Shown here piece by piece: positions 7,941 through 16,663 of a stretch of 47,904 nucleotides of DNA; position 1 is the stretch's first letter, and each line of letters opens with the position of its first letter. Made by a program: the position numbers and the translations under genes. Source of the stretch: Hungatella sp. (GTDB taxonomy: Bacteria > Bacillota > Clostridia > Lachnospirales > Lachnospiraceae); NCBI GenBank assembly GCA_022792815.1, contig JAAWBS010000055.1, positions 1 through 47,904 of the forward strand. Reading direction: 5' to 3'. The notes below the pieces were generated by a model. The model was not told the origin of the DNA. It saw nothing but the letters and a program-made list of their open reading frames with translations, and made no database searches.

Positions 7941-9320
7941 TCACGGATTTTGTTTCTCCACCTTCTTCTCCCACCCGCTGAACACATAGTAGCCGGTCAT
8001 GAGAAAGGCGCTGACGATCCAGCCTGCCGGATAGCCGAATCCCACTACAGTGGCCGTGTCGGCGATCCGGGTGGCGACAAACAGGTAGACCTGTCGGAAC
8101 ACCACAAAGGAGCTGAGCATGATGAACATAGGCACCCTGGCGTTGCCGATGCCACGCAGGGATCCGGCCAGAACCTGGTTGACGCAGGAGAACAGCATAA
8201 AGAACACGCACAGCCTCAAAAACAGCACGCCATAGTGGATCACCATCTGTTCCTGGTTAAAGATCCGCACCATATAGGGGGCAAAGATCCACAGAATAGA
8301 AGCGCCGGTAAATGTGATGCCAGCCGCCATTGCGATAGCGGTGGCGGTTCCTTTTTTGGCCCGCGAGATGTTTTTGGCACCGATGTTCTGACTGACAAAT
8401 GTGGTAGCCGCCTGGCTGACGCTGCGCAGAGGCAGCATGATAAACTGATCGATCTTGTTGTAGCAGCTCCACCCGGCCATACAGCTGGAACCGAAGCTGT
8501 TGATATAGGACTGGACGAACACATTGGAGAAGGAGGTGAGGGCCTGCTGGAGCCCTGTGGGCAGCCCTACGGCAAGGATCTGCCTGAGAATATGTCTGTC
8601 CACATACATGTCTCTCCAGGAGAACCGATATACGTCCCGGCTTTTGGTCAGGAGGAGGAGAATCAGGATGGCTGACGCAAACTGGGAGATGATGGTGGCA
8701 TAACCCACCCCTGCGATCCCCAGATGAAACACGAGGACAAACAGCAGGTCCAGGCCGATGTTGAGACAGCTGGAAAAACACAGAAACATGAGAGGGCGTC
8801 TGGTGTCCCCCACTGCCCGGAGGATTCCGCTGCCCATGTTGTAGACAAGCAGGCCTGAAACTCCCGCGAAATAGATTCGCAGATATATGGAGGCAGCTGA
8901 GATCACGTCATCAGGAGTGGACATAAGCCGCAGCATCGCGGGGACTAAGAAAAACCCGACCACCGTCAGGATGACACTGCACAGAAACGTGATGGCCATG
9001 GTGGTCTCGATGGCCTCATGAAGGCGGTCCTCCCGGTGGGCTCCGTAGTACTGGCTGATGATGACGCCGGCTCCGATGGAGACCCCATTAAAAAAACTTA
9101 CCATAGTATTGATGATACTGGTGGTGGACCCCACTGCCGCCAGGGCTTCGGTGCCGACGAAATTACCTACCACCAGGCTGTCTACCGTGTTGTACAGCTG
9201 CTGGAACAGATTCCCTAAAAGAAGAGGGAGGGCAAATGCCAGCAGAAGCCTGCCGATCGGGCCTGATGTCATGTCCAGGGTTTTTGATTTTGTGTCAGCA
9301 GCCGCGTGTATGTGAAACAT
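7941..9320 (-). CDS. MATE family efflux transporter
   Basis: 459 residues with about 12 hydrophobic segments in two homologous halves. The family exports drugs or metabolites in exchange for Na+ or H+. The N-terminal ALPLLLGNLFQQLYNTVDS and GTEALAAVGSTTSI are classical MATE signatures of the NorM/DinF-like Clostridia branch. AAGGAG is spaced seven bases from the ATG on the minus strand. It converges on metA with only 18 bases between stops and diverges from uxuA. No regulator is adjacent, and the substrate cannot be inferred. Confidence 0.9.
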   Translation of the reverse strand: MFHIHAAADTKSKTLDMTSGPIGRLLLAFALPLLLGNLFQQLYNTVDSLVVGNFVGTEALAAVGSTTSIINTMVSFFNGVSIGAGVIISQYYGAHREDRLHEAIETTMAITFLCSVILTVVGFFLVPAMLRLMSTPDDVISAASIYLRIYFAGVSGLLVYNMGSGILRAVGDTRRPLMFLCFSSCLNIGLDLLFVLVFHLGIAGVGYATIISQFASAILILLLLTKSRDVYRFSWRDMYVDRHILRQILAVGLPTGLQQALTSFSNVFVQSYINSFGSSCMAGWSCYNKIDQFIMLPLRSVSQAATTFVSQNIGAKNISRAKKGTATAIAMAAGITFTGASILWIFAPYMVRIFNQEQMVIHYGVLFLRLCVFFMLFSCVNQVLAGSLRGIGNARVPMFIMLSSFVVFRQVYLFVATRIADTATVVGFGYPAGWIVSAFLMTGYYVFSGWEKKVEKQNP

Positions 9321-9424
9321 AAGTATTCTCCTTGTTTTCTCTATGTATGTTTTTCTGCACCTTTTCCTATCGTAGCCTAATTTTGCAAAAACAGCAAGTG
9401 TTTCATGAAAAAACAGACAAAAAG

Positions 9425-9436
9425 CTAATATATTAG
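9425..9436. promoter_or_regulatory. Palindrome abutting the uxuA -35 box
   Basis: CTAATATATTAG is a perfect 12-base palindrome that ends directly at the TTGACT box of the uxuA promoter. A second palindrome, ACTAGT, overlaps the box itself at 9440-9445. It is a candidate operator for the GntR regulator at 12386, inferred from position only. Confidence 0.4.
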
Positions 9437-9465
9437 TTGACTAGTAAACAGAAACGAGTTATACT
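9437..9465 (+). promoter_or_regulatory. Promoter of uxuA-uxuB-gntR
   Basis: TTGACT (9437-9442) and TATACT (9460-9465) with a 17-base spacer, about 79 bases before the uxuA start. A longer uxuA frame beginning at 9466 would start inside this promoter, which supports the internal start. Confidence 0.75.
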
Positions 9466-9543
9466 GTGGGTGAGAGCGTAGGGCAAGAACCTTATCACGA
9501 TCAAAGACTTGAGAAATTCTGGAGAAAAAGGAGAAGACAATCT

Positions 9544-10638
9544 ATGAAGATGACATTTCGCTGGTATGGATCCGACAGTGATTCCATCACATTGAAGCAG
9601 ATTAAGCAGATTCCGGGGATGAGCGGACTCATGGGAGTTCTGGACTACAAGGCGGCCGGAGAGGTGTGGACGAAAGAGGAGATCAGGGAGTATGTGGATG
9701 AGGTTCACGCTGCCGGTCTGGAGTGCGAGGTGATCGAGAGCGTCAATGTCCATGAGGACATCAAGATGGGGCTGCCCACCCGGGACGAGTATATCGCCAA
9801 CTACATCACCACCATCCGCAACCTGGCCGAGTACGGAATCAAAGTGATCGTCTACAATTTTATGCCGGTTCTGGACTGGCTGCGGACGGATCTGGCCCGT
9901 GTCATCGAGGAGGACGGCTCCAACAGCCTGTATTTTGACGAAAGGGAGCTGGGAAGTATGACTCCCCTCGAGATCGTGAGGAAGACTGCCGAGGACAGCA
10001 ATGGTTTTACGCTCCCGGGCTGGGAGCCGGAGCGCCTGGCAGAGCTGGAAAAGACGTTAAAGCAGTATGAGAGCATCACTCCGGATATGTTTCGCGCCAA
10101 TTATAAGTATTTTCTGGATGCCGTGATCCCGGTGTGTGAGGAAGTGGGTATCCGCATGGCGGTCCACCCCGACGACCCGGCATGGCCCATCTTCGGACTG
10201 CCCCGCATCTCCCACAGCCAGGAGGATTTTGACAAGATCGTGGCACTCCACGATTCCCCTGCCAATGCCTTGTGCCTGTGTACCGGTTCCCTGGGGTCCA
10301 ACCCGGACAACGATATCCCGGCTATCATCCGGCATTTCGGCGAGATGGACCGCATCGCCTGTCTCCACATCCGCAATGTGAAGTATCTGGGATACCGCCG
10401 TTTTCGGGAGGCTGCCCACTTGTCCTCCACCGGAGATCTGGACATGTTTGAGATCGTAAAGGCGGTGTATGACACCTGCCCGAGAGACGTCTATGTCCGC
10501 CCGGATCACGGAAGGATGATCTGGGATGAGGTGGGACGCCCCGGCTATGGTCTCTACGACCGGGCTCTGGGAGCTGCCTATCTCAACGGCCTGTGGGAAG
10601 CTGTCGACAAGTGTGCGGCTACGGCAAGACGGTCATGA
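9544..10638 (+). CDS. uxuA: Mannonate dehydratase UxuA
   Basis: 364 residues. It dehydrates D-mannonate to 2-keto-3-deoxygluconate, a step in glucuronate breakdown. The N-terminus [20 protein letters not shown] is the family signature (RWYG, then the IPG motif). VVDVHP-type metal ligands appear as [25 protein letters not shown] and CLHIRNVKY, and the end carries [12 protein letters not shown], all typical of the Fe/Mn-dependent TIM-barrel enzyme. AAAGGAG ends ten bases before the ATG at 9544. uxuB follows after 63 bases. Other uronate genes (uxaC, kdgK, kdgA) are not in this cluster. Confidence 0.95.
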   Translation: MKMTFRWYGSDSDSITLKQIKQIPGMSGLMGVLDYKAAGEVWTKEEIREYVDEVHAAGLECEVIESVNVHEDIKMGLPTRDEYIANYITTIRNLAEYGIKVIVYNFMPVLDWLRTDLARVIEEDGSNSLYFDERELGSMTPLEIVRKTAEDSNGFTLPGWEPERLAELEKTLKQYESITPDMFRANYKYFLDAVIPVCEEVGIRMAVHPDDPAWPIFGLPRISHSQEDFDKIVALHDSPANALCLCTGSLGSNPDNDIPAIIRHFGEMDRIACLHIRNVKYLGYRRFREAAHLSSTGDLDMFEIVKAVYDTCPRDVYVRPDHGRMIWDEVGRPGYGLYDRALGAAYLNGLWEAVDKCAATARRS

Positions 10639-10701
10639 CCCAGCCGCACAGGCAGGATAGAGGAAATGGGAAAACAGCAGGAAAAGGAGCGGTGAACAGC
10701 T

Positions 10702-12312
10702 ATGAAATTAAGTTATGAGGGTTTGAAGGAGAGAGAGGCATGGGAAAAAGCAGGCGTAAGGCTGCCAAAATATGATTGGAGGGCAATGTGTGAGCGCACC
10801 GAGGAGGCGCCGGTCTGGGTCCATTTTGGGGCAGGCAACATCTTCCGGGGCTTCATCGCCGGTCTGCACCAGAGACTTTTGAATGAGGGGCTGGCAGACA
10901 GCGGAATCGTGGCGGCGGAGACATTTGACTATGACATTATAGACAGGATCTATGAACCTCACGACAGCATGACTCTGATGGTCAGCCTGTGTCCCGACGG
11001 GGGGACGCAGAAGGAGGTCATCGCCTCCATTGCCAAGGGAATCAAGGCAGACAGCTCTGACCAGGGGCAGTGGACGGCATTAAAGAAGATATTTGAGAAT
11101 CCGTCTCTTCAGATGGTCAGCTTCACGATCACGGAGAAAGGGTATGCCATAGCGGACCTGCAGGGCAGTCTGATGAAGGTGGTGCAGGAGGACATGGAGC
11201 AGGGGCCGGAGAAAGCCCGTCACGCCATGAGTGTGGTGGCTGCCCTGATGTACGCCCGCTACCAGGCCGGCGGGGCGCCTGTGGCCCTGGTGAGTATGGA
11301 CAACTGCAGCCATAATGGGGAGAAGCTGAAGACAAGTGTCCTGGCCGTGGTGAAAGCCTGGAGAAAGCGGGAGCTGGTTCTCCGGGAATTTGAGGATTAC
11401 ATGGAGGACGAGACGAGAGTTTCTTTCCCGTGGACTATGATCGATAAGATCACCCCAAGGCCGGCCGAGAGTATCGAGCAGCATCTGAGAGAGGCGGGGA
11501 TCGAGGATATGGCTCCGGTGATCACCAGCCGCAACACTTACATCGCCCCTTTTGTCAACGCGGAGATCCCTCAGTATCTGGTGGTGGAGGACCGCTTCCC
11601 CGGAGGGCGGCCGCAACTTTCGAAAGCCGGCGTCTATCTGACCACCAGGGAGACGGTCAATATGACGGAGCGGATGAAGGTGACCACCTGCCTGAATCCC
11701 CTTCACACTGCCCTGGCAGTCTACGGCTGCCTTCTGGGCTACACCAGCATCGCGGCGGAGATGAAGGATGAAGAGCTGAAGAAGCTGGTGGAGCACATCG
11801 GTTACGACGAGGGGATGCCGGTGGTGACGGACCCGGGCATCATAAACCCGAGAGACTTTATCCATGAGGTCATCGACCAGAGACTGCCGAACCCGTTTAT
11901 CCCGGACACTCCCCAGAGGATTGCCACGGATACCAGCCAGAAGGTGACCATCCGCTTCGGTGAGACCATCAAATCCTACATGGCAGACAGCGAGTTGGAT
12001 GTGAAGAGTCTGACCTGTATCCCTCTGGCTCTGGCCGGATGGCTGCGGTATCTTATGGGGGTGGACGATGAAGGAGAGAGCATGGCCGTCAGCCCGGATC
12101 CTATGCTGACACAGCTTCAGGAGCAGCTTGCGGCCGTAACCTTCGGAGAACCGGACTCCTGCCGGGGGCAATTAAAAGATATCCTTTGCAATCCTGTGAT
12201 ATTTGGTGTAAACTTATATGAGGCAGGACTGGCAGAGAAGGTGGAAGCCATGTTTCTCGAGATGATCGCAGGCCCGGGCGCCGTGAGGGAGACTCTGAAA
12301 AAGTATGTCTGA
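10702..12312 (+). CDS. uxuB: Fructuronate reductase / mannitol dehydrogenase family
   Basis: 536 residues. It reduces D-fructuronate to D-mannonate with NADH, supplying the substrate of UxuA. The N-terminal nucleotide-binding motif VHFGAGNIFRGF (about residues 39-50) and the C-terminal mannitol-dehydrogenase-type domain are both present. The active-site block reads MKVTTCLNPLHTALA. The spacing from Lys to Asn is one residue longer than the K-x4-N-x2-H of classical polyol dehydrogenases, which seems typical of a Firmicutes subgroup. AAGGAG precedes the ATG. Fructuronate reductase is inferred from the uxuA neighbour; a different hexuronate or polyol substrate is possible. Confidence 0.85.
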   Translation: MKLSYEGLKEREAWEKAGVRLPKYDWRAMCERTEEAPVWVHFGAGNIFRGFIAGLHQRLLNEGLADSGIVAAETFDYDIIDRIYEPHDSMTLMVSLCPDGGTQKEVIASIAKGIKADSSDQGQWTALKKIFENPSLQMVSFTITEKGYAIADLQGSLMKVVQEDMEQGPEKARHAMSVVAALMYARYQAGGAPVALVSMDNCSHNGEKLKTSVLAVVKAWRKRELVLREFEDYMEDETRVSFPWTMIDKITPRPAESIEQHLREAGIEDMAPVITSRNTYIAPFVNAEIPQYLVVEDRFPGGRPQLSKAGVYLTTRETVNMTERMKVTTCLNPLHTALAVYGCLLGYTSIAAEMKDEELKKLVEHIGYDEGMPVVTDPGIINPRDFIHEVIDQRLPNPFIPDTPQRIATDTSQKVTIRFGETIKSYMADSELDVKSLTCIPLALAGWLRYLMGVDDEGESMAVSPDPMLTQLQEQLAAVTFGEPDSCRGQLKDILCNPVIFGVNLYEAGLAEKVEAMFLEMIAGPGAVRETLKKYV

Positions 12313-12385
12313 TTGCAGGCAGCCGGATTTTTTGTCCTGAAACCTGCCGCCTCATGAAAAAGCAGCCCGACAGGGAGGACAGGTT

Positions 12386-13066
12386 ATGTATATTACAGAG
12401 CAGCTGGCAAGAGAGAACGGACGGGATTATGCGCTCCGGATTCTGAAGGACAATATTATCCGTCTGGAGATGGAACCGGGAAGCAGCATCAGCGACCGGG
12501 AGGTAGCAGCCAAGCTGTCTCTGTCCAGAACACCGGTGAGGGAGGCGCTGCTGGAGCTGGCCAAGGCCAAGGTGGTGGAGATCTATCCCCAGAGGGGAAG
12601 CGTGGTGTCCCTCATCGACTATGATCTGGTGGAGGAGGCATATTTTGTCCGGAGTGTCCTGGAGACTGCCGTGGTGGAGCTGGCCTGTGAACGGGCCAAC
12701 GAGGACTCTCTGGCGGAACTGGAGAGCAATGTAAAGCTTCAGAAATTTTATCAGCAGGATCTGGTGGTGGAGAAGCTGATGGAACTGGACGATGAATTTC
12801 ACCGTCTGCTGTTTAAGATGACCGGGAAGCTTCAGGCCTATGAGATGATGAAGGGGATGATGGTCCATTTTGACCGGGTCAGGAATTTGGCTCTGGGCAC
12901 GATGAAGGACAAGAGTCTGGTGGAGGAACACGAGAAGATTCTGACGGCGGTGGGAGAGAGGGATCCCGGCGCCGCTAGGAAGGTGATGACTATCCATTTG
13001 AGCCGGTACCAGGTGGACGAGGAGGAAGTCCGGAGGCGATATCCGGGATACTTTAAGCAGGGGTAG
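12386..13066 (+). CDS. GntR/FadR-family regulator, probably of the uxu genes
   Basis: 226 residues. The N-terminal winged helix (about residues 15-75) contains SDREVAAKLSLSRTPVREALLELAKAKVVE, the GntR recognition pattern. The C-terminal FCD domain (about 85-220) has an Asp (LDDEFHRLLF) and His residues (HEKIL, IHLSR) in the positions that bind a metal and a carboxylate effector. It is the third gene of the uxuA-uxuB unit. By analogy with UxuR/ExuR it probably represses the operon and is released by a hexuronate or pathway intermediate. GGGAGG is well placed. The stop overlaps a hairpin. Confidence 0.9.
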   Translation: MYITEQLARENGRDYALRILKDNIIRLEMEPGSSISDREVAAKLSLSRTPVREALLELAKAKVVEIYPQRGSVVSLIDYDLVEEAYFVRSVLETAVVELACERANEDSLAELESNVKLQKFYQQDLVVEKLMELDDEFHRLLFKMTGKLQAYEMMKGMMVHFDRVRNLALGTMKDKSLVEEHEKILTAVGERDPGAARKVMTIHLSRYQVDEEEVRRRYPGYFKQG

Positions 13067-13096
13067 CTGAGACCGGCTGTTCCAAAAGTCTCAGCT
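13065..13096. terminator. Hairpin between convergent genes
   Basis: AGCTGAGAC (13065-13073) is complementary to GTCTCAGCT (13088-13096) with a 14-base loop, lying between the convergent gntR and flippase genes. It lacks a T run, so its role as terminator is only plausible. Confidence 0.4.
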
Positions 13097-13128
13097 CGTA
13101 GAAATTCTCCCGCAAAGAAAATTTGTCC

Positions 13129-14664
13129 TCACTTCCTCTTGGCCAGATGAAACACAGTCAGCAGCCCTCCATAGCACAGACAGAGGACTCCGATATGGAG
13201 AGTTGTGGACATAAAGAGTCCCAGCCTGTCAAATCCATCCCACACAGAAAAAACAGCATAATACATCCCCACAGAGATGATCAGAAAAGCCGCCGGCTTG
13301 ATGATCATCTCTGTTGCGTTCCAGGAAAAGGTTACCAGGCGCTTCAGGGAGAACAGGTGGAGAAGAGCCAGAAGCAGTTCACTGGCCAGCATGCCCCACA
13401 GATAGGCCATGATGCCAAAGGAGGGAATGCCCGCCAGCACAAAGGCCAGGCGCAGAACCAGGGCGGCCGCATTTTGGAGAAATGTGGTGGAGGTCTTTCC
13501 CAGGCCGTTCAAGATGCTTCCCATGGTGGTGGCAAGGTACAGGAAAGGACAGAGCCAGGCCAGAATCTGCATAAACAGGCCGGCGGACGGATCCCTGAAC
13601 ACGCTGACTCCCAGCTCCGGGCCGAACAGGGTGAAGACTCCGATGCACAGGATCCCCATGTACAGGCTGTAGCGCAGGGCCATGGAGATGGTCTGGGCGA
13701 TGCGGGACTCATTGCCGTCAGCCTGGGCCTCCGCCACCGTGGGGAGGAGCAGGACAGCCATGGAGTTGGTGATGGCGGAGGGGAAGAGGATAAAAGGCAT
13801 GGCCATTCCCGTCAGCACGCCGTAGACGCTTAAAGCCTCCTGGGAGGAGAGCCCGTAGGCGGAGAGGCTGCCCGGGATCCAGATGGCCTCCGCGCTGGAG
13901 AGTACATTCAAGACCAGGCGGTTGCCCATGAGAGGCAGAGCCAGAGTCATAAGCGGGACGGCTGTCTCCCGGAAGGCGGACGGGCTGTTCGGCGGCTGGG
14001 ACACAGCCGATGGGGAGGAACTTTTGCCGCTTGCGGAGGTGGACAGGCAGAAGCAGAATACGGAAAAAAGGCAGGCAGCCAGTTCTCCGATGAGGTGTCC
14101 TGTGACGGCCAGCTCCACGGTGATCGGCCGCCCGCTCTCGGTCAGGATATCGGCGATGAGAAATACGGCGGCCATGCGCACGGTCTGTTCCACGATCTGA
14201 GAGAGGGCGGGAACCCTGGTCTTCTGGGTGCCGTAGTAGTAGCCGTTTAAGCAGGCATGGACGGCGGAGAAGGGGACGGAGATCGCCATGAAGGGCAGCA
14301 GGGAAGCGCACCGGTCCTCCATGAGGATGTAGTGGGCCAGAGACGGGGAAAAGCGGATGATCAGGGCAGTCAGGCTAAAGCCCAGAGTCAGGGAGATCAC
14401 CAGACCGGTCCGAAAGATCTGCTTTCCCTTCTCCACATTGGCGGCCACAAACCGGGAGATGGCGGTCTGGATGGAGCCGGCGCAGAGGGCAAAGCAGATG
14501 CCGTAGATGGGATGGACCATATGGTAGATCCCAAGTCCCTCCGCACCGATGGTCCGGGACAGGAAGATGCGGTAGAAAAATCCCAGGATCCTGGTGGCAA
14601 AACCGGTGGCGGTGAGGAGAAGAGTTCCGGTGATCAGTGTGTGTTTTTTGAAAAAGTCGGTCAT
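13129..14664 (-). CDS. SpoVB/MurJ-like polysaccharide or lipid-linked flippase
   Basis: 511 residues with about 14 hydrophobic segments, MOP (multidrug/oligosaccharidyl-lipid/polysaccharide) superfamily. The N-terminus LITGTLLLTATGFATRILGFFYRIFLSRTIGAEGLGIYHM is the signature of SpoVB-type proteins of spore-formers, which flip lipid-linked wall precursors across the membrane. Length is close to B. subtilis SpoVB (about 518). A Ser/Pro-rich loop at about residues 208-230 separates the two halves. It is transcribed away from iscS with 210 bases between. A general polysaccharide exporter cannot be excluded. Confidence 0.85.
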   Translation of the reverse strand: MTDFFKKHTLITGTLLLTATGFATRILGFFYRIFLSRTIGAEGLGIYHMVHPIYGICFALCAGSIQTAISRFVAANVEKGKQIFRTGLVISLTLGFSLTALIIRFSPSLAHYILMEDRCASLLPFMAISVPFSAVHACLNGYYYGTQKTRVPALSQIVEQTVRMAAVFLIADILTESGRPITVELAVTGHLIGELAACLFSVFCFCLSTSASGKSSSPSAVSQPPNSPSAFRETAVPLMTLALPLMGNRLVLNVLSSAEAIWIPGSLSAYGLSSQEALSVYGVLTGMAMPFILFPSAITNSMAVLLLPTVAEAQADGNESRIAQTISMALRYSLYMGILCIGVFTLFGPELGVSVFRDPSAGLFMQILAWLCPFLYLATTMGSILNGLGKTSTTFLQNAAALVLRLAFVLAGIPSFGIMAYLWGMLASELLLALLHLFSLKRLVTFSWNATEMIIKPAAFLIISVGMYYAVFSVWDGFDRLGLFMSTTLHIGVLCLCYGGLLTVFHLAKRK

Positions 14665-14791
14665 GGAGGCTCCGGTAAAAGGGTATTGGTATAAAATATG
14701 AGGGCCATCGGCCGGGTAGAACCGGAGAAAGGAGAGAGCGGGAGGGACTGCGGCTGTCCGATGGAAAGAATCGTCAAAAAAATAATCCTTC

Positions 14792-14819
14792 TTGCATTCC
14801 TGGGGATATACTATATAAT
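14792..14819 (+). promoter_or_regulatory. Promoter of the iscS-iscU-mnmA-amidase run
   Basis: TTGCAT (14792-14797) and a perfect TATAAT (14814-14819) with a 16-base spacer, 55 bases before the iscS start. No IscR-type gene is adjacent. Confidence 0.7.
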
Positions 14820-14874
14820 AGAAGACGTAGATGAAGCTTTTAACTTTAATACTACAGAAAGGCGGATTTCACAC

Positions 14875-16071
14875 ATGAATCAAGTAATTTATCTGGACAA
14901 TGCGGCCACGACCAGGACGCGGCCAGAAGTGGTGGAGGCCATGGTGCCCTATTTTTCGGAGCACTACGGCAATCCCTCCTCGGTGTACGAGTTTTCCTCC
15001 CCCTGCAAGGAGGCCATCGATCACGCCAGGGAGGCCATAGCGGAAAGCCTGGGGGCCAAAAAGAATGAGATATATTTTACGGCCGGTGGAACCGAGTCGG
15101 ACAACTGGGCTATCAAGGCCACGGCGGAGGCCTACGCCTCCAAAGGGAAGCACATTATCACCAGCAAGATCGAGCACCACGCAGTGCTTCACACCTGTGA
15201 ATATCTGGAGAAAAGAGGTTTTGAGGTCACGTATCTGAATGTGGACGAAAACGGTATCATCAAGCTGGAAGAGCTGAAACGGGCCATTCGCCCGGACACC
15301 ATACTGATCTCCATCATGTTTGCCAACAATGAGATCGGCACCATACAGCCCATAAAGGAGATCGGAGCCATAGCCAGGGAACATGGAATTTTGTTCCACA
15401 CCGACGCGGTTCAGGCCTACTGCCATGTCCCAATCTCTGTAGATGAGTACCAGATCGACATGCTCAGCGCCAGCGGTCACAAGCTGAACGGGCCCAAGGG
15501 CATCGGATTTTTATATATTCGTACCGGTTTAAAGACCCGCTCCTTCATCCACGGCGGCGCCCAGGAGAGAAAGCGCCGAGGCGGCACGGAGAATGTCCCC
15601 GGCATCGTGGGCCTCGGAAAAGCAGTGGAGATGGCCATGGGAACCATGGAGGAGAGGGCCGAAAAGGAGAGAGAGCTGAGAGACTATCTGATCGATAAGG
15701 TCATGAAGGAAGTGTCATTTGTCCGTCTCAACGGCCATCGGATCAACCGTCTCACCAACAACGCCAACTTTGCTTTTCAGTTTATCGAGGGAGAGTCCAT
15801 GCTGATTATGCTGGACATGAACGGAATCTGCGGTTCCAGCGGTTCCGCCTGCACATCCGGTTCTCTGGATCCGTCCCATGTGCTTTTGGCCATCGGGCTG
15901 CCGCATGAGATCGCCCACGGTTCTCTTCGGCTGACTCTTTGCGAGGAGAATACTAGGGAGGAGATGGACTATGTGGTGGAGAAGATCAAGGAGATCGTAG
16001 AGAAGCTGCGGTCTATGTCGCCTCTGTATGAGGACTATGTGAAGAGGCCGGGGGCAAAAGGTCATATGTGA
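14875..16071 (+). CDS. iscS: Cysteine desulfurase (IscS/NifS type)
   Basis: 398 residues. A pyridoxal-phosphate enzyme that takes sulfur from cysteine as a persulfide for Fe-S cluster assembly and tRNA thiolation. The start YLDNAATTR and GNPSSVYEF are typical. The PLP Lys is Lys203 in SASGHKLNGPKG, and the persulfide Cys is Cys326 in CGSSGSACTSGS. The start at 14875 matches family N-termini; the frame extends 177 bases upstream through the promoter. The ribosome site (AAAGGCGG) is modest. iscU and mnmA follow, so it probably serves both the scaffold and MnmA. Confidence 0.93.
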   Translation: MNQVIYLDNAATTRTRPEVVEAMVPYFSEHYGNPSSVYEFSSPCKEAIDHAREAIAESLGAKKNEIYFTAGGTESDNWAIKATAEAYASKGKHIITSKIEHHAVLHTCEYLEKRGFEVTYLNVDENGIIKLEELKRAIRPDTILISIMFANNEIGTIQPIKEIGAIAREHGILFHTDAVQAYCHVPISVDEYQIDMLSASGHKLNGPKGIGFLYIRTGLKTRSFIHGGAQERKRRGGTENVPGIVGLGKAVEMAMGTMEERAEKERELRDYLIDKVMKEVSFVRLNGHRINRLTNNANFAFQFIEGESMLIMLDMNGICGSSGSACTSGSLDPSHVLLAIGLPHEIAHGSLRLTLCEENTREEMDYVVEKIKEIVEKLRSMSPLYEDYVKRPGAKGHM

Positions 16072-16190
16072 CATACCTGCATGTCGGCACATGGCAGTAA
16101 GATATGCCCAAACATGAAAGAGGAGCCCGAAGAGAAGCATTTTGAGTATAACCATAGAGGAATCACCAGAAGAAAAGGAGCATAACAGAG

Positions 16191-16628
16191 ATGTATACAG
16201 AAAAGGTAATGGACCATTTTCAGAATCCCAGAAATGTGGGAGAGATTGAAAATGCCAGCGGTACAGGAACAGTGGGCAACGCCAAATGCGGCGATATCAT
16301 GAGGATTTACCTGGATATTGATGAGAATCAGGTGATTCGGGATGTCAAATTTAAGACCTTCGGATGCGGTGCCGCCGTGGCCACCAGCAGCATGGCTACG
16401 GAGATGGTGAAGGGAAAGACGGTTCAGGAGGCCATGGAGGTCACCAACAAGGCGGTGATGGAGGCCCTTGACGGTCTGCCTCCGGTTAAAGTACACTGCT
16501 CACTGCTGGCAGAGGAAGCTATCCACGCGGCGCTGTGGGATTATGCCGAGAAAAACGGCATCACGATCCAGGGACTTGAAAAGCCCAAGTCTGATATCAG
16601 TGAGCACGAGGAGGATGAGGAGTATTAG
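16191..16628 (+). CDS. iscU: Fe-S cluster scaffold (IscU/NifU N-terminal type)
   Basis: 145 residues. It builds Fe-S clusters with sulfur from the upstream desulfurase. Three conserved cysteines are Cys33 (GNAKCGD, with the key Asp35), Cys59 (KTFGCGAAVA) and Cys103 (VHCSLLAEEAI). The N-terminus YTEKVMDHFQNPRNVG is the family signature. Length fits a stand-alone scaffold plus a short acidic tail (SDISEHEEDEEY). Clear AAAAGGAG lies before the ATG. The 119 bases after iscS contain no gene. Confidence 0.93.
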   Translation: MYTEKVMDHFQNPRNVGEIENASGTGTVGNAKCGDIMRIYLDIDENQVIRDVKFKTFGCGAAVATSSMATEMVKGKTVQEAMEVTNKAVMEALDGLPPVKVHCSLLAEEAIHAALWDYAEKNGITIQGLEKPKSDISEHEEDEEY

Positions 16629-16663
16629 ACGGGACCGGGGTGTCCGGTCGCCGCAGGATTATG

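Noticed and set aside
16072..16190. A small gene between iscS and iscU
   Set aside because: The 119 bases have no frame with a ribosome site; they look like plain spacer.
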